From Bdellovibrionales bacterium (lineage in GTDB: Bacteria > Bdellovibrionota > UBA1018): DNA of 64,000 nt. The notes beneath the pieces are model-generated. The model worked only from the letters and a program-made list of their open reading frames with translations. It did no database searches and was not told the origin of the DNA. The stretch covers positions 1-64,000 of the forward strand of contig CANCQK010000014.1 in assembly GCA_947380295.1 (NCBI GenBank). The letters run 5' to 3'. Below, in pieces: positions 8,883-17,470 of the stretch. The translations under genes were made by a program, and so were the position numbers. Every line of letters begins with the position of its first letter. Position 1 is the first letter of the stretch.

Positions 8883-10400
8883 CTAGAAGTATCGACCTAT
8901 AATAGAACAGCCCTGGGGGTAATAGGTTCGAGCAATACGTGCTAGTATACGATCACGATAGGCCGGGAAATTCAAATGCCGTCCTAACAAAACATGATAA
9001 ATATGACCATCGAGCTCTACGGGAATCCTCTCAACACTCTCAAAATAGGGCTCAAATTCATGTTTTTCTCTGCCATGACGGGTAAAAATCAGAATATTTT
9101 TTCTCTCGAGAGTACGCCAGTCAGTTAAGAAATCATCCTCCCGACCAAAAACTACGCCTTCACCAAAGACGTGCACTCGACCCGGCATATAAGATTCCAA
9201 AAGAGCTGCCTCGGTATAACCATCCGAAGCCAATTCAAATTCTCCTCGATAAGACTCCAAAACTCGACTCAAAGCAGGAGCCGCGAGATAGAACTTGAGA
9301 CCTCGATAAAAATAATAGCTACGCCACCTCTCTACCGGTTGAGACATCAAAATTGCAATACAGAATGCACACAGCGTCGACCAAAGTACCGAAAGTCGAA
9401 GCGCAGACCTTAAATCGTCACGTTTTACGAGGAGAGCAAAAACAAGGTAAAAATAAGGATAAAAGGACAGCGTCCAATGGAGTCCCTGTCGATAATGAAA
9501 GGAACTCACTCCGAAGGCAAAAATCGGGATTAAAAAACTGAGCCCACCGAGCAACCCCATTTGAGTCTTTTTGACGTGAATCACTCGCTTCAAGGATCGT
9601 ACTGAAAAATAAACCCCCACCGGTCCTAGCAGAAATAGTTGAAACTTAATAAACTCAAAAAAGTGATCTAAGTTATATTTTTCGTCAATATTGCGGACTG
9701 AAGTATTGAAAAAAAAGTTAATCCAGCAATGATTTATATTCCAAAAAATATGCAGAGCTAAAAAAGGTAAAAAAGCCAAAATTCCAAGCATTAGCTTTTT
9801 CCAAACTTTTCTTTCTTTAAAATAAATACAGCCATAAACCAAAAAGCTGACACCAAGAAGCAGCACAAAGTACTTAGAAAGAAATGCTAACCCAAAAAAG
9901 AGTCCCCCAACTCCTGCGAAGAGATTCCGATTCTCCAGAAGCGAGCGAGTAAAAAAGTAAAACGAAAGAAAAGAAAATAAGATGAGGGGCAGATCCGTAC
10001 TTAAGATCGGAAAAAAAAGATGAATTGGCGCGATCAGAAATAAAATGCCAGCAATAGAGGTCCAGGATGAATTTCTTGAGAGATCAACTGATCCCTTGCC
10101 TCGACCAAAACGGTCCAACAGATCAACTAAAAGCGGAGCTAAAAAAGAAGGCATGAAAACTGAAGGCAGCCTAAGAATCCAGGGCGATGTCCCAAAAAAT
10201 CTCATCCCGCTCAAAATCCAAGCAATCATCGGAGGCTGATCGAAATAACCTAGAGCCGGATATTTACTCCATTGAATATAGTAGGCTTCGTCTCCAGTCA
10301 GAGGAATCTTCATTGCAATCAAGAGTTTGATCCCGATTGAAAGTAAGCAGGTTCCCCAAAACACTTTTTTCCAAAAAATGATCTCTCGATTAGACTCCAT
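8883..10400 (-). CDS. GT39/ArnT-like polytopic glycosyltransferase
   Basis: Integral membrane protein of 505 residues with roughly ten hydrophobic helices and a soluble C-terminal part. The N-terminus has TGDEAYYIQW followed by GYFDQPPMIAW, the acidic first-loop motif of lipid-linked sugar transferases in the dolichyl-phosphate-mannose mannosyltransferase / ArnT group (PMT_2-like). Such enzymes move a sugar from a polyprenyl phosphate carrier to a protein or lipid on the periplasmic side. Base composition looks AT-richer than the neighbouring bio genes. No sugar-biosynthesis partner is adjacent, so the acceptor cannot be named. Confidence 0.85.
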   Translation of the reverse strand: MESNREIIFWKKVFWGTCLLSIGIKLLIAMKIPLTGDEAYYIQWSKYPALGYFDQPPMIAWILSGMRFFGTSPWILRLPSVFMPSFLAPLLVDLLDRFGRGKGSVDLSRNSSWTSIAGILFLIAPIHLFFPILSTDLPLILFSFLSFYFFTRSLLENRNLFAGVGGLFFGLAFLSKYFVLLLGVSFLVYGCIYFKERKVWKKLMLGILAFLPFLALHIFWNINHCWINFFFNTSVRNIDEKYNLDHFFEFIKFQLFLLGPVGVYFSVRSLKRVIHVKKTQMGLLGGLSFLIPIFAFGVSSFHYRQGLHWTLSFYPYFYLVFALLVKRDDLRSALRLSVLWSTLCAFCIAILMSQPVERWRSYYFYRGLKFYLAAPALSRVLESYRGEFELASDGYTEAALLESYMPGRVHVFGEGVVFGREDDFLTDWRTLERKNILIFTRHGREKHEFEPYFESVERIPVELDGHIYHVLLGRHLNFPAYRDRILARIARTYYPQGCSIIGRYF

Positions 10401-10464
10401 GAGCCCCTATTCTAGCTCGGACGAGTTCAGAGCCCAAGCTTTTTAAGCAAAAGCTAAACCAAGT

Positions 10465-12432
10465 CTAGAGTAACTCACCGATGACGGAGTAAATCCGAGC
10501 CAGCTCTTCGCTCGTCATACAATAAGGGGGTAAAACATAAAGTACATTGCCCAACGGACGAAGAAATACTCCATGATCCAGAGCTTTTCGCGTTAAGCTC
10601 TTGAGATTCCCAGTGAAATAACTTCCGCCTATCTCGACCTCAATCACTCCAATAGTTCCGAGGGATCGTACTGAACTCACTCGAGGGTGAGTCCGAAGTG
10701 TAGCAACTTCACTTTCAGTCTGACGACAAATCGCTTGAATTCGTTTTTGACAATCCTCAGACTGAAGAATCTCCCAAGACGCAAGGGCAGCTGCGCAGGC
10801 AACAGGATTCGCAGTGTACGAATGCCCATGAAGAAATGCCGTCCTCACCTCTTGCGATAGAAATGCTTTAAAAACCTGCTCGCTAGCCAAAGTCACAGCC
10901 AGAGGCAAGAACCCTCCAGTAATCCCCTTGGACAAACAGAGTAGATCAGGCTTGATTCCGGCATACTCAAAAGCAAAGCACCGCCCGGTTCGATAAAACC
11001 CGGTGAAGACCTCATCAGCAATCGTCAGGATACCTTCATTCTGACAAATTTCCACAGCTTCTTTTAAAAAGTATGGGGAATACATTTTCATGCCGGCCGC
11101 ACCTTGAACGAGAGGCTCGAAAATAAAAGCAGAATACTGATCCTGATTTTTAACCAGATAGTCTTTCAGAGATTTCAGATCCCCAGGAACTACGAAATCC
11201 ACCTGCGGCAGTAACGTTCTAAAAATCTTATGAAACCCCTCTGGCTCGCCTACTGCCATCGCCCCCAGGGTGTCTCCGTGGTAGGAATTGGAAAGAGCTA
11301 AAAATCGCTCTCTCGGTTGAGAGCCACGGTTCACGTAATACTGAAAAGCCATTTTAAGTGCTGCCTCAACAGCCGTAGAGCCGTTATCCGAGTAAAAAAC
11401 CTTGGAGAGGCCTGCCTTTTGGAGTGTCGGCTGCTGAACCAAAGCCTCAGCCAGCTTCACAGCAGGCTCATGGGTAAATCCGGCAAAAATGACATGCTCT
11501 AGCCTTCGAGACTGTTCATAGATCGCGTACGCAATTTCCGGATGAGAATGTCCATGAACATTCACCCACCAAGAGGAAATCCCATCGAGCACCTCTCGTC
11601 CATCGGCGAGCTTGAGGTAAGCTCCCTGTGCAGAAACGACAGGCAAAATAGGCTCACCTAGTCCATGTTGAGAATAGGGATGCCAAACCGCGTTGCGATC
11701 TCGCTCAGCCAAATTTGAATCGGAGACGCACGTGCCCTGGGTTTCTTGGACTACAGACGTTTCAAAAAAGGTCTGCTCTCCGAAAATTGCCTTCAACACA
11801 GGGAGTGAGAACTTTTCCTTCGCAGTTTGAGAAATAGAATCTGGCGTAAGTTCAGACAAAATGGGAATTCGAGTGAGGATTGGGACTGAGGTGACTTGAC
11901 TCAAAGCGAGTTCCAGCTCAGGATCATCATCACCCACGAGGACCACGCCTGCTACGCTAACTCCTGCCCTCTCGGCCGCTTCAAGAGTCAACAATGTATG
12001 ATTGATAGTACCTAACCGGGTCGAAGCGACCAAAAGCATTCTCAAACCCAGTGCTCGGATTAAATCTCGAGTGGTTTGATGGGAGTTGATCGGAACCAAA
12101 AGTCCGCCCGCACCTTCAACCACCCAACTGCGCGAGTCCAAATCTTGCCAGGCTTGAACAATTTTTCCTAAATCGATTTCAACCCCATGGAGAGCGGCAG
12201 CGCGACTCGGAGCCATCGGTTCAGGAAAATAATAGGCAGGACTAGGAAACTGGGTCAGCGGAACAGTATTCAGCTCAGACAAAAGTGGAGTGTCGAGTTC
12301 TGTACCTGTTTGAATAGGTTTGAAATAACCGTATGAGTATCCTTGCTGCTTAAGCGCTGAGACCAGCAAGGTACTGACGACTGTTTTACCTATTCCCGTA
12401 TCAGTGCCGGAAATAAAAATTCCATTTTTCAT
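10465..12432 (-). CDS. bioDA: Bifunctional dethiobiotin synthetase / DAPA aminotransferase (BioD-BioA fusion)
   Basis: One 655-residue chain joins two consecutive biotin steps. Residues 1-215 are BioD: P-loop GTDTGIGKTVV and VVEGAGGLLVPI, closing the ureido ring with CO2 and ATP. Residues about 235-655 are BioA, a PLP enzyme that aminates KAPA: SSWWVNVHGHSHP, the SYHGDTLGAM region, DEVFTGFYRTG, and CLSKGITGG with the PLP Lys. Fusion in this order is known from plant BIO3-BIO1 and from some bacteria. The start overlaps the bioF stop by 4 bases. Both halves keep their catalytic motifs, so both activities are expected. Confidence 0.95.
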   Translation of the reverse strand: MKNGIFISGTDTGIGKTVVSTLLVSALKQQGYSYGYFKPIQTGTELDTPLLSELNTVPLTQFPSPAYYFPEPMAPSRAAALHGVEIDLGKIVQAWQDLDSRSWVVEGAGGLLVPINSHQTTRDLIRALGLRMLLVASTRLGTINHTLLTLEAAERAGVSVAGVVLVGDDDPELELALSQVTSVPILTRIPILSELTPDSISQTAKEKFSLPVLKAIFGEQTFFETSVVQETQGTCVSDSNLAERDRNAVWHPYSQHGLGEPILPVVSAQGAYLKLADGREVLDGISSWWVNVHGHSHPEIAYAIYEQSRRLEHVIFAGFTHEPAVKLAEALVQQPTLQKAGLSKVFYSDNGSTAVEAALKMAFQYYVNRGSQPRERFLALSNSYHGDTLGAMAVGEPEGFHKIFRTLLPQVDFVVPGDLKSLKDYLVKNQDQYSAFIFEPLVQGAAGMKMYSPYFLKEAVEICQNEGILTIADEVFTGFYRTGRCFAFEYAGIKPDLLCLSKGITGGFLPLAVTLASEQVFKAFLSQEVRTAFLHGHSYTANPVACAAALASWEILQSEDCQKRIQAICRQTESEVATLRTHPRVSSVRSLGTIGVIEVEIGGSYFTGNLKSLTRKALDHGVFLRPLGNVLYVLPPYCMTSEELARIYSVIGELL

Positions 12433-13595
12433 GTCTTTTTTTCCTCTCGGGTGGAGCGCACCTCTCGAATGGCGGCTAAAACTTGATTACTTAAGGCTTG
12501 AATCACCTCAATCGTATGATCCCAGTGAACACTGATCCTCAACCGTGCTGTACCTTCGGGGACCGTGGGTGGTCGAATTGCTCGAACATCGAATCCACAG
12601 TTTTGAATACGTTCTGCCACTTGCAGGGCCATTTCATTTTCTCCCAAAATAATTGGAACAATGGGACTCGGGTCACGACAGGGAATCTCAAGATCGACGA
12701 GCCTAGCCTGCATTTGATCCGCTTTTGAAAAAAGAGCTTTTGCCCGGTTATTTCCCACCTCGCTCCAATATTGAAGGGCCTCATCCAAAGAGATGACTAA
12801 AGACGGAACGGGAGCAGTAGAAAAAATGAAAGGTCTAGAAAAATTGACCAGGTAGTGAATGAGCTTGGCGCTCCCTGCGATCCATGCGCCTCCTGTGCCG
12901 AGGGCCTTACCCCCCGTGTGGGTCGTTGCAAAAACACGTTCGCTTAGCCCCAAGGACTGTACAATCCCCCCGCCGAGAACTCCATCTCCCCAAAGTCCGG
13001 TAGCATGGGCCTCATCCACCATGAGTAATGCGGAATACTCCTCAGCAAGATCGACTAATTGTGCAAGCGGAGCTTGGGAGCCATCCATCCCAAACAGACT
13101 TTCGGTGACGATGATCTTGAGACCAGGCTGCTTGTGAGACTCCTCGAGTGCCCTCCGCAGTGCAGCTCCATCTCGATGAGGGTAAATCACGCGCCGAGCG
13201 CGACTCAAGCGAATCCCATCAATCAGAGAAGCATGGTTGAATTGATCTGAAAATACCCAATCTTCGGCGGTCAAAACACCCGACAGGAGAGCCAGATTTG
13301 CTTGGTAGCCTGAAGGCAAAATGAGCGCCGCCTCCTGCCCTGAAAACCGGGCCAGATTCTGCTCCACAGTTTCAAAAAGCTCAAAGTGACCCCGAAGAAG
13401 ACGGGCTCCCGAGGCTCCTACAGGTTGTCCTCTGAGTCGCCTCAGAACTCGCTCTTGCAGAACTGGGTCTTGGCTAAACCCGAGGTAGTCATTGGATGAA
13501 AAATCAATTCCTGAACGCGACTTCAAGACCCGCCGCTGAAACGCCTCGTCGAGTTTTTTAAGTCGCAAATCTAGAACTTCAGAAAACGACCCCAT
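12429..13595 (-). CDS. bioF: 8-amino-7-oxononanoate synthase (KAPA synthase)
   Basis: PLP-dependent condensation of pimeloyl thioester with L-alanine, the first ring-assembly step of biotin synthesis. Motifs: DFSSNDYLGFSQDP near the N-terminus, GASGARLLRGHFELF, the VDEAHATGLWGDGVLG block with the PLP-binding Asp/His, and the HTGGKALGTGGAW lysine site. Length 388 is normal. It is the middle gene of bioB-bioF-bioDA, 18 bases after bioB and overlapping bioDA by 4. No bioC or bioH is in this window, so the pimeloyl precursor pathway must be encoded elsewhere. Confidence 0.95.
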   Translation of the reverse strand: MGSFSEVLDLRLKKLDEAFQRRVLKSRSGIDFSSNDYLGFSQDPVLQERVLRRLRGQPVGASGARLLRGHFELFETVEQNLARFSGQEAALILPSGYQANLALLSGVLTAEDWVFSDQFNHASLIDGIRLSRARRVIYPHRDGAALRRALEESHKQPGLKIIVTESLFGMDGSQAPLAQLVDLAEEYSALLMVDEAHATGLWGDGVLGGGIVQSLGLSERVFATTHTGGKALGTGGAWIAGSAKLIHYLVNFSRPFIFSTAPVPSLVISLDEALQYWSEVGNNRAKALFSKADQMQARLVDLEIPCRDPSPIVPIILGENEMALQVAERIQNCGFDVRAIRPPTVPEGTARLRISVHWDHTIEVIQALSNQVLAAIREVRSTREEKKT

Positions 13596-13613
13596 CCAAA
13601 AAGTGAACTCCCG

Positions 13614-14582
13614 TTAAGCTAAGGCGCCGACCGCAGCCGCAGAGGCATCCAAACGAGGCCCAGACCTCAGGCTTTCTAGAAGTGCCTCGTCTGCATCGGG
13701 CGCCGGATTAGGGCGGGTCAGAAGCTTGTCACCCAAGAAAATGGAGTTTGCACCCGCGAAAAACGCGAGCACCTGGGCTTCTTTACTTAAAGAGACACGG
13801 CCCGCTGAGAGACGAACCCGGGACTTGGGCATCAGAATCCGAGCAACTGCAATGGTTCTCACTAATTCCAGAGGATCAATGGCTTGAGATTCAGCAAGCG
13901 GTGTTCCTTCGACAGGAATCAGCATATTAATCGGGACCGACTCAGGTTGAGGATCCAGGCACGCTAACTCAGCCAAAAGCGCACAACGATCTTTGGGAGA
14001 CTCACCCATCCCAATAATGCCGCCGCAGCAAACGCTGATCCCGGCCTTGCGAACTGATTTCAGCGTATTCAGACGATCGTCGTAGGTTCGCGTTTGGATA
14101 ATTTTAGAGTAGTATTCGCGGCTCGTGTCCAAGTTGTGATTGTAAGCATCCAGACCGGCTTCCTTAAGACGCTGAGCTTGAGAATCGGTGAGCATGCCAA
14201 GAGTCACGCAAGCTTCCATTTCAGCGCCCTTCACCATTTTGACCATATCAATTACTTGGTCAAACTCCGGGCCATCCTTAATACTTCTCCAGGCTGCTCC
14301 CATACAAAATCGCTGAGCGCCGTTAGATTTGGCGTTTTGAACCGCTGTTTTCACTTCGCCTAGATCTAATAGTCCATGACGATCTAAGCCGGTCTCATAA
14401 TGCGCCGACTGTGGACAATAGGAACAGTTCTCAGGGCAACCGCCCGTTTTGATCGAAAGCAAAGTGCATCGCTGAATTTCGTGCGGATCATGATGAGTTC
14501 GATGAACCTGATGAGCCTCAAAAAGCAAATCCATCAGAGGTTTTTGATAAAGGGTTTCTGCACGGCTGAGAATTTCATTCAT
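13614..14582 (-). CDS. bioB: Biotin synthase (radical SAM)
   Basis: Inserts sulfur into dethiobiotin, using a radical-SAM [4Fe-4S] cluster and a sacrificial [2Fe-2S] cluster. The cluster motif CxxxCxxC is C49, C53, C56 (CPENCSYC) followed by PQSAHYETG; the YNHNLDTS and GGIIGMGES blocks and the RLSAGR segment with the [2Fe-2S]-ligating Arg are also visible. AAGGA precedes the ATG by 8 bases. First gene of the biotin operon; a candidate promoter lies at 14626-14653. A ferredoxin gene is divergently transcribed from the same intergenic region. Confidence 0.97.
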   Translation of the reverse strand: MNEILSRAETLYQKPLMDLLFEAHQVHRTHHDPHEIQRCTLLSIKTGGCPENCSYCPQSAHYETGLDRHGLLDLGEVKTAVQNAKSNGAQRFCMGAAWRSIKDGPEFDQVIDMVKMVKGAEMEACVTLGMLTDSQAQRLKEAGLDAYNHNLDTSREYYSKIIQTRTYDDRLNTLKSVRKAGISVCCGGIIGMGESPKDRCALLAELACLDPQPESVPINMLIPVEGTPLAESQAIDPLELVRTIAVARILMPKSRVRLSAGRVSLSKEAQVLAFFAGANSIFLGDKLLTRPNPAPDADEALLESLRSGPRLDASAAAVGALA

Positions 14583-14625
14583 AGAAACAGTCCTTTTGCG
14601 ATTGTCGGCAATTTTTAAAGGTAGG

Positions 14626-14653
14626 AGTATCCCTAGAACCAGCTAGAAATCAA
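14626..14653 (-). promoter_or_regulatory. Candidate promoter of the biotin operon
   Basis: On the minus strand TTGATT (14653-14648) and GATACT (14631-14626) are separated by 16 bases and lie about 45 bases upstream of bioB. Each hexamer matches the sigma70 consensus at four of six positions. I saw no clear BirA-type operator (TTGTAAACC and inverted copy) around it. Confidence 0.35.
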
Positions 14654-14694
14654 CCAATAGTATCTACAAACCAAGCTCAGGAGCTAATTTTTCA

Positions 14695-15138
14695 TTGGCG
14701 CAAGGCGCGTTCTGCGCTAAAAGCAGACTCCTTATGGCAGGAATTAATCCGTACATTCAGGCACCTCAAACCATTGAGAAGCCAACAAAAAAGTTTACCG
14801 TCACTTACCTCCCCGAAGGTAAAACACTTACAATCGACCCTGAGGCCCCCCTTTCAAGCGGAACTGGGCTACCAGGTAGCTTATTGGACATTGCCCTAGC
14901 TGCAGGAGTCGACATCGACCACGCTTGCGGCGGCGTTTGCGCTTGCTCGACCTGTCACATCATCGTCGAAAAAGGATTTAAATCCTGCAATCCAAGCAGC
15001 GAGGAAGAGGAAGATATGCTGGAAAAAGCCCCAGGCCTATCCCCAAAATCTCGCCTCGCCTGTCAGTGCGTACCTGACGGTACAGAGGACTTGATTGTTC
15101 AAGTTCCTTCATGGAATCGTAACCTAGTGAGGGAGTAA
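14695..15138 (+). CDS. [2Fe-2S] ferredoxin, ISC (Fdx) type
   Basis: Small electron-transfer protein. The cluster ligands are in HACGGVCACSTCHIIVEKGF plus a distal Cys in LACQCVPDG, the C-x5-C-x2-C...C spacing of adrenodoxin/ISC-type ferredoxins, and KFTVTYLPEGK is the usual first strand. ISC ferredoxins supply electrons for Fe-S cluster assembly. Start unsure: TTG at 14695 has AGGAG 11 bases upstream; ATG at 14734 would give 134 residues, nearer the family length. It diverges from bioB, which needs Fe-S clusters, but no isc genes are present, so a link is only suggestive. Confidence 0.9.
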   Translation: MAQGAFCAKSRLLMAGINPYIQAPQTIEKPTKKFTVTYLPEGKTLTIDPEAPLSSGTGLPGSLLDIALAAGVDIDHACGGVCACSTCHIIVEKGFKSCNPSSEEEEDMLEKAPGLSPKSRLACQCVPDGTEDLIVQVPSWNRNLVRE

Positions 15139-15144
15139 CTCAAG

Positions 15145-15660
15145 TTACTCTTCCTGAAAGCGATCTCGGTCCCAGTACATTTTAGAAGCGTCGATTTGAG
15201 CTGGGACACAGGAACCTTGGTAGTTGGACTTTTCAAAGCCCTTGTTTCTCATCTTTTCTGAGAAAACATCGACATCAACAATGGCATTATAAGACTCTTC
15301 GGCGGCAAAGAATGCAAGCCTCAAGAGGGTTTCGTTTTTATCTGGACAATTTTTCACGTCAACCCGCTCTTTAGCACGCTTGAGGAGCGGAATCGGTTTG
15401 CGTTGAGTTTTGTAGAAAACGTAGATTTTTTTAGCTCTCTCCATGACCTCGTCATAAGCAACGAGGGCAGGAGCTACCGTCTCATCAAAGCAAGGATGAC
15501 AGTAGGTCGAATGACTCAGGTCTTCTGACACAGTCTTTCGAAATGAAAATGATCCTTCATCCAAAAATTGGGTACAGGACTTACACAACTCCGCCTGACA
15601 TAGACTGCAGGTTCGGTTTGCTTTTGGCTTACTACAAGAAACACAAATTTTTTCTGACAT
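15145..15660 (-). CDS. Small zinc-ribbon-like cysteine protein, unknown function
   Basis: 171 residues. The N-terminal 55 residues contain four CxxC-type pairs (CVSCSKPK, CSLCQAELCKSC, CHPC), enough to bind two zinc ions in a B-box or treble-clef-like fold. The rest is a charged helical region without recognisable motif. No signal peptide or membrane segment, so it is cytoplasmic. It converges with the ferredoxin gene: the two stop codons sit in one perfect palindrome (15133-15150). I do not recognise the family; it looks like a real gene by codon pattern and cysteine conservation. Confidence 0.65.
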   Translation of the reverse strand: MSEKICVSCSKPKANRTCSLCQAELCKSCTQFLDEGSFSFRKTVSEDLSHSTYCHPCFDETVAPALVAYDEVMERAKKIYVFYKTQRKPIPLLKRAKERVDVKNCPDKNETLLRLAFFAAEESYNAIVDVDVFSEKMRNKGFEKSNYQGSCVPAQIDASKMYWDRDRFQEE

Positions 15661-15746
15661 GGCGCTTTTCGGATTAAAACCTCGCTAAAGATACTGGGTT
15701 ATCCACTTAATAACCGGATCTCGCTCGTTTTTAAAGAAATTCGAGA

Positions 15747-15941
15747 TCATTCTTCACTAATTGGCTGCGGCCCTGGGAAAATCCCAACTAAATCGGGATC
15801 TATGCCCGACTCGAGGGTAGCAGTCCGCTCGGCACGTATGTCTTTTCGTTGAATGCGATCAGCTTCTTTATGCTTCTGTCGCTCTTTTTGTGCACGTTCT
15901 CGATTTCGCTTTTCTTGTGTAGCACGGCTCGGTTTTCCCAT
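15747..15941 (-). CDS. Small highly charged conserved-type protein (64 aa)
   Basis: A lysine/arginine/glutamate-rich helix (residues 4-42, RATQEKRNRERAQKERQKHK) followed by an acidic-hydrophobic tail GIDPDLVGIFPGPQP. The combination of a charged helix and a Pro-rich GPQP end recurs in small proteins of Proteobacteria that I recall only as hypothetical. It could bind RNA or ribosomes, but nothing in the sequence proves it. It follows the preceding minus-strand acyltransferase by about 185 bases; no clear operon partner. Confidence 0.55.
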   Translation of the reverse strand: MGKPSRATQEKRNRERAQKERQKHKEADRIQRKDIRAERTATLESGIDPDLVGIFPGPQPISEE

Positions 15942-16126
15942 TTCGGCTCCAATTGTTCAAGATTTTGGCTGGCTCGTTCTTTTTTAGGTTGGCTGGCTTT
16001 GACCGTTAAGGCAGGGATAACTTACCAGAATCCGCAGCATGAAGATACCGGAATTCAGCCAAAGGCTGCGTTTGACAGCTGTCTGAACCAACAGAAATCC
16101 GCTCCAAAATCCAAACAATCCAGGGC

Positions 16127-17398
16127 CTAGAGTGCGCTCAACCAACTCACATCGATTCCACTCGATTGTTTAAAATTACGCTGCTGGGTATTTAAGAAGT
16201 TCCTGACGGGCATTGCGTAAGCAGAAAGGAGCTGATTACGGACCAAAGCCAGATCTTGAGCGCTCAGGCCGCCCTCAGACCTGAGCTCAGGACGAGGAGA
16301 AGTGGCCCGAAGCTTTTGAAACTGGGACTCCATGCGTTCAACAAAAAATGCCTTCTGAACACCAGTGTATTCATCTGAGTAATGCGACGATCCCTCAAGC
16401 AGATCAAGTGCGATAAAATTAGAGGGCCAGAGTCGGTATTGAGTATGGATTTGTTCATCAATTTTTGAACAAAAGTAGAGAAGAGTTTCTTTTCTCTTTT
16501 GCCCGTCATTACAGTCTGTGAGTCTGTCTCGCTGAACAAAGGCAGCAGAATAGAGATCGGTTCCAAATCCCAGATGCACTCGACCCTTAAAACCCATGAT
16601 CCCCGTCATCATACTCTGGGAATCTTCACCTGGAACTTTTTTGTAGTGACCATCCCGATGGGTCACATAAAGCTCATATGCCTTCATTGCATCACATGGA
16701 TCAAACTCATACGAAATCGCCAAGGGAAGGAGATGAAGCTGTTTTAAATTCTCCAACGTAGACCCCCCACCTGCCATTGCCAGCATTTTAAGAACCCCTG
16801 GATGGGTCCGGTCATCGCCATCCTTAGCACGCCCCTCTTGTTGAGCAATCCAAACCGAGTCAATTTCTCCTCGAATCTGCTCTTCGATAGACTCAGAAAG
16901 TAAAATAGACCAGCGAAGGAGTTCGCGAGGAGATAGGCCACGCTTAACGGTAATGCCTTTGTTCATCTTAACTAAATCGATCGTGACTGAATGACTCAAA
17001 AGATTGTCCCCCAGGCAGATCTTAGGGGTAGGTATCTGATTCAGAAAAAAAAGATAGCACACCCATGCTGGATCACAAATGATGTCACGGTGATTGGATA
17101 GGATCAGGTATTTCTGATCCCTAGCAAGATTCTCAAGCCCACTCACGGATAGACCGTCCGTGGTTTGTTCCTCAAGCTCTGCAACTACTCTAGAAATGAC
17201 CCGCTGCTGAAACTCCTCTGCCGAGGCCATTTCGCGACGATCATCCACAAATGCGCCCACCTCAAGCTTTGGAAAAAGTCGAGTGACCTGCTCGACGAAC
17301 CTAGGACTTTTGAGGAGCCTGACCCAAGCCTGTTGAAACTCAGATTTTTGCTGGTAGGGCATGCACACTGAGAAGTCGCGATCTTCGGCTTTACTCAT
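16127..17398 (-). CDS. Glycerolipid acyltransferase (PlsC/PlsB-like superfamily)
   Basis: 423 residues with the LILSNHRDIICDPAW block (about residue 105), a variant of the acyltransferase HxxxxD region typical of a family usually annotated as 1-acyl-sn-glycerol-3-phosphate acyltransferase, and a second family block IAQQEGRAKDGDDRTHPGVLKML (residues about 187-208). The latter contains the substrate-binding EGR motif. Such enzymes add a fatty acid to a glycerophosphate backbone at the inner membrane face. No membrane-spanning helix is obvious. Exact acceptor is not known. It stands between two genes of unknown role. Confidence 0.75.
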   Translation of the reverse strand: MSKAEDRDFSVCMPYQQKSEFQQAWVRLLKSPRFVEQVTRLFPKLEVGAFVDDRREMASAEEFQQRVISRVVAELEEQTTDGLSVSGLENLARDQKYLILSNHRDIICDPAWVCYLFFLNQIPTPKICLGDNLLSHSVTIDLVKMNKGITVKRGLSPRELLRWSILLSESIEEQIRGEIDSVWIAQQEGRAKDGDDRTHPGVLKMLAMAGGGSTLENLKQLHLLPLAISYEFDPCDAMKAYELYVTHRDGHYKKVPGEDSQSMMTGIMGFKGRVHLGFGTDLYSAAFVQRDRLTDCNDGQKRKETLLYFCSKIDEQIHTQYRLWPSNFIALDLLEGSSHYSDEYTGVQKAFFVERMESQFQKLRATSPRPELRSEGGLSAQDLALVRNQLLSAYAMPVRNFLNTQQRNFKQSSGIDVSWLSAL

Positions 17399-17470
17399 GA
17401 CGAAATTCTAATTGAACTTAAAATAAAACACTACCGGATAAAACCCTCAAATGAATTGGGCAGCAAGACT

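Noticed and set aside
14583..14694. BirA operator or BioR site for the biotin operon
   Set aside because: No TTGTAAACC-type inverted pair or TTATMKATAA-like site could be found; only a weak sigma70 promoter.
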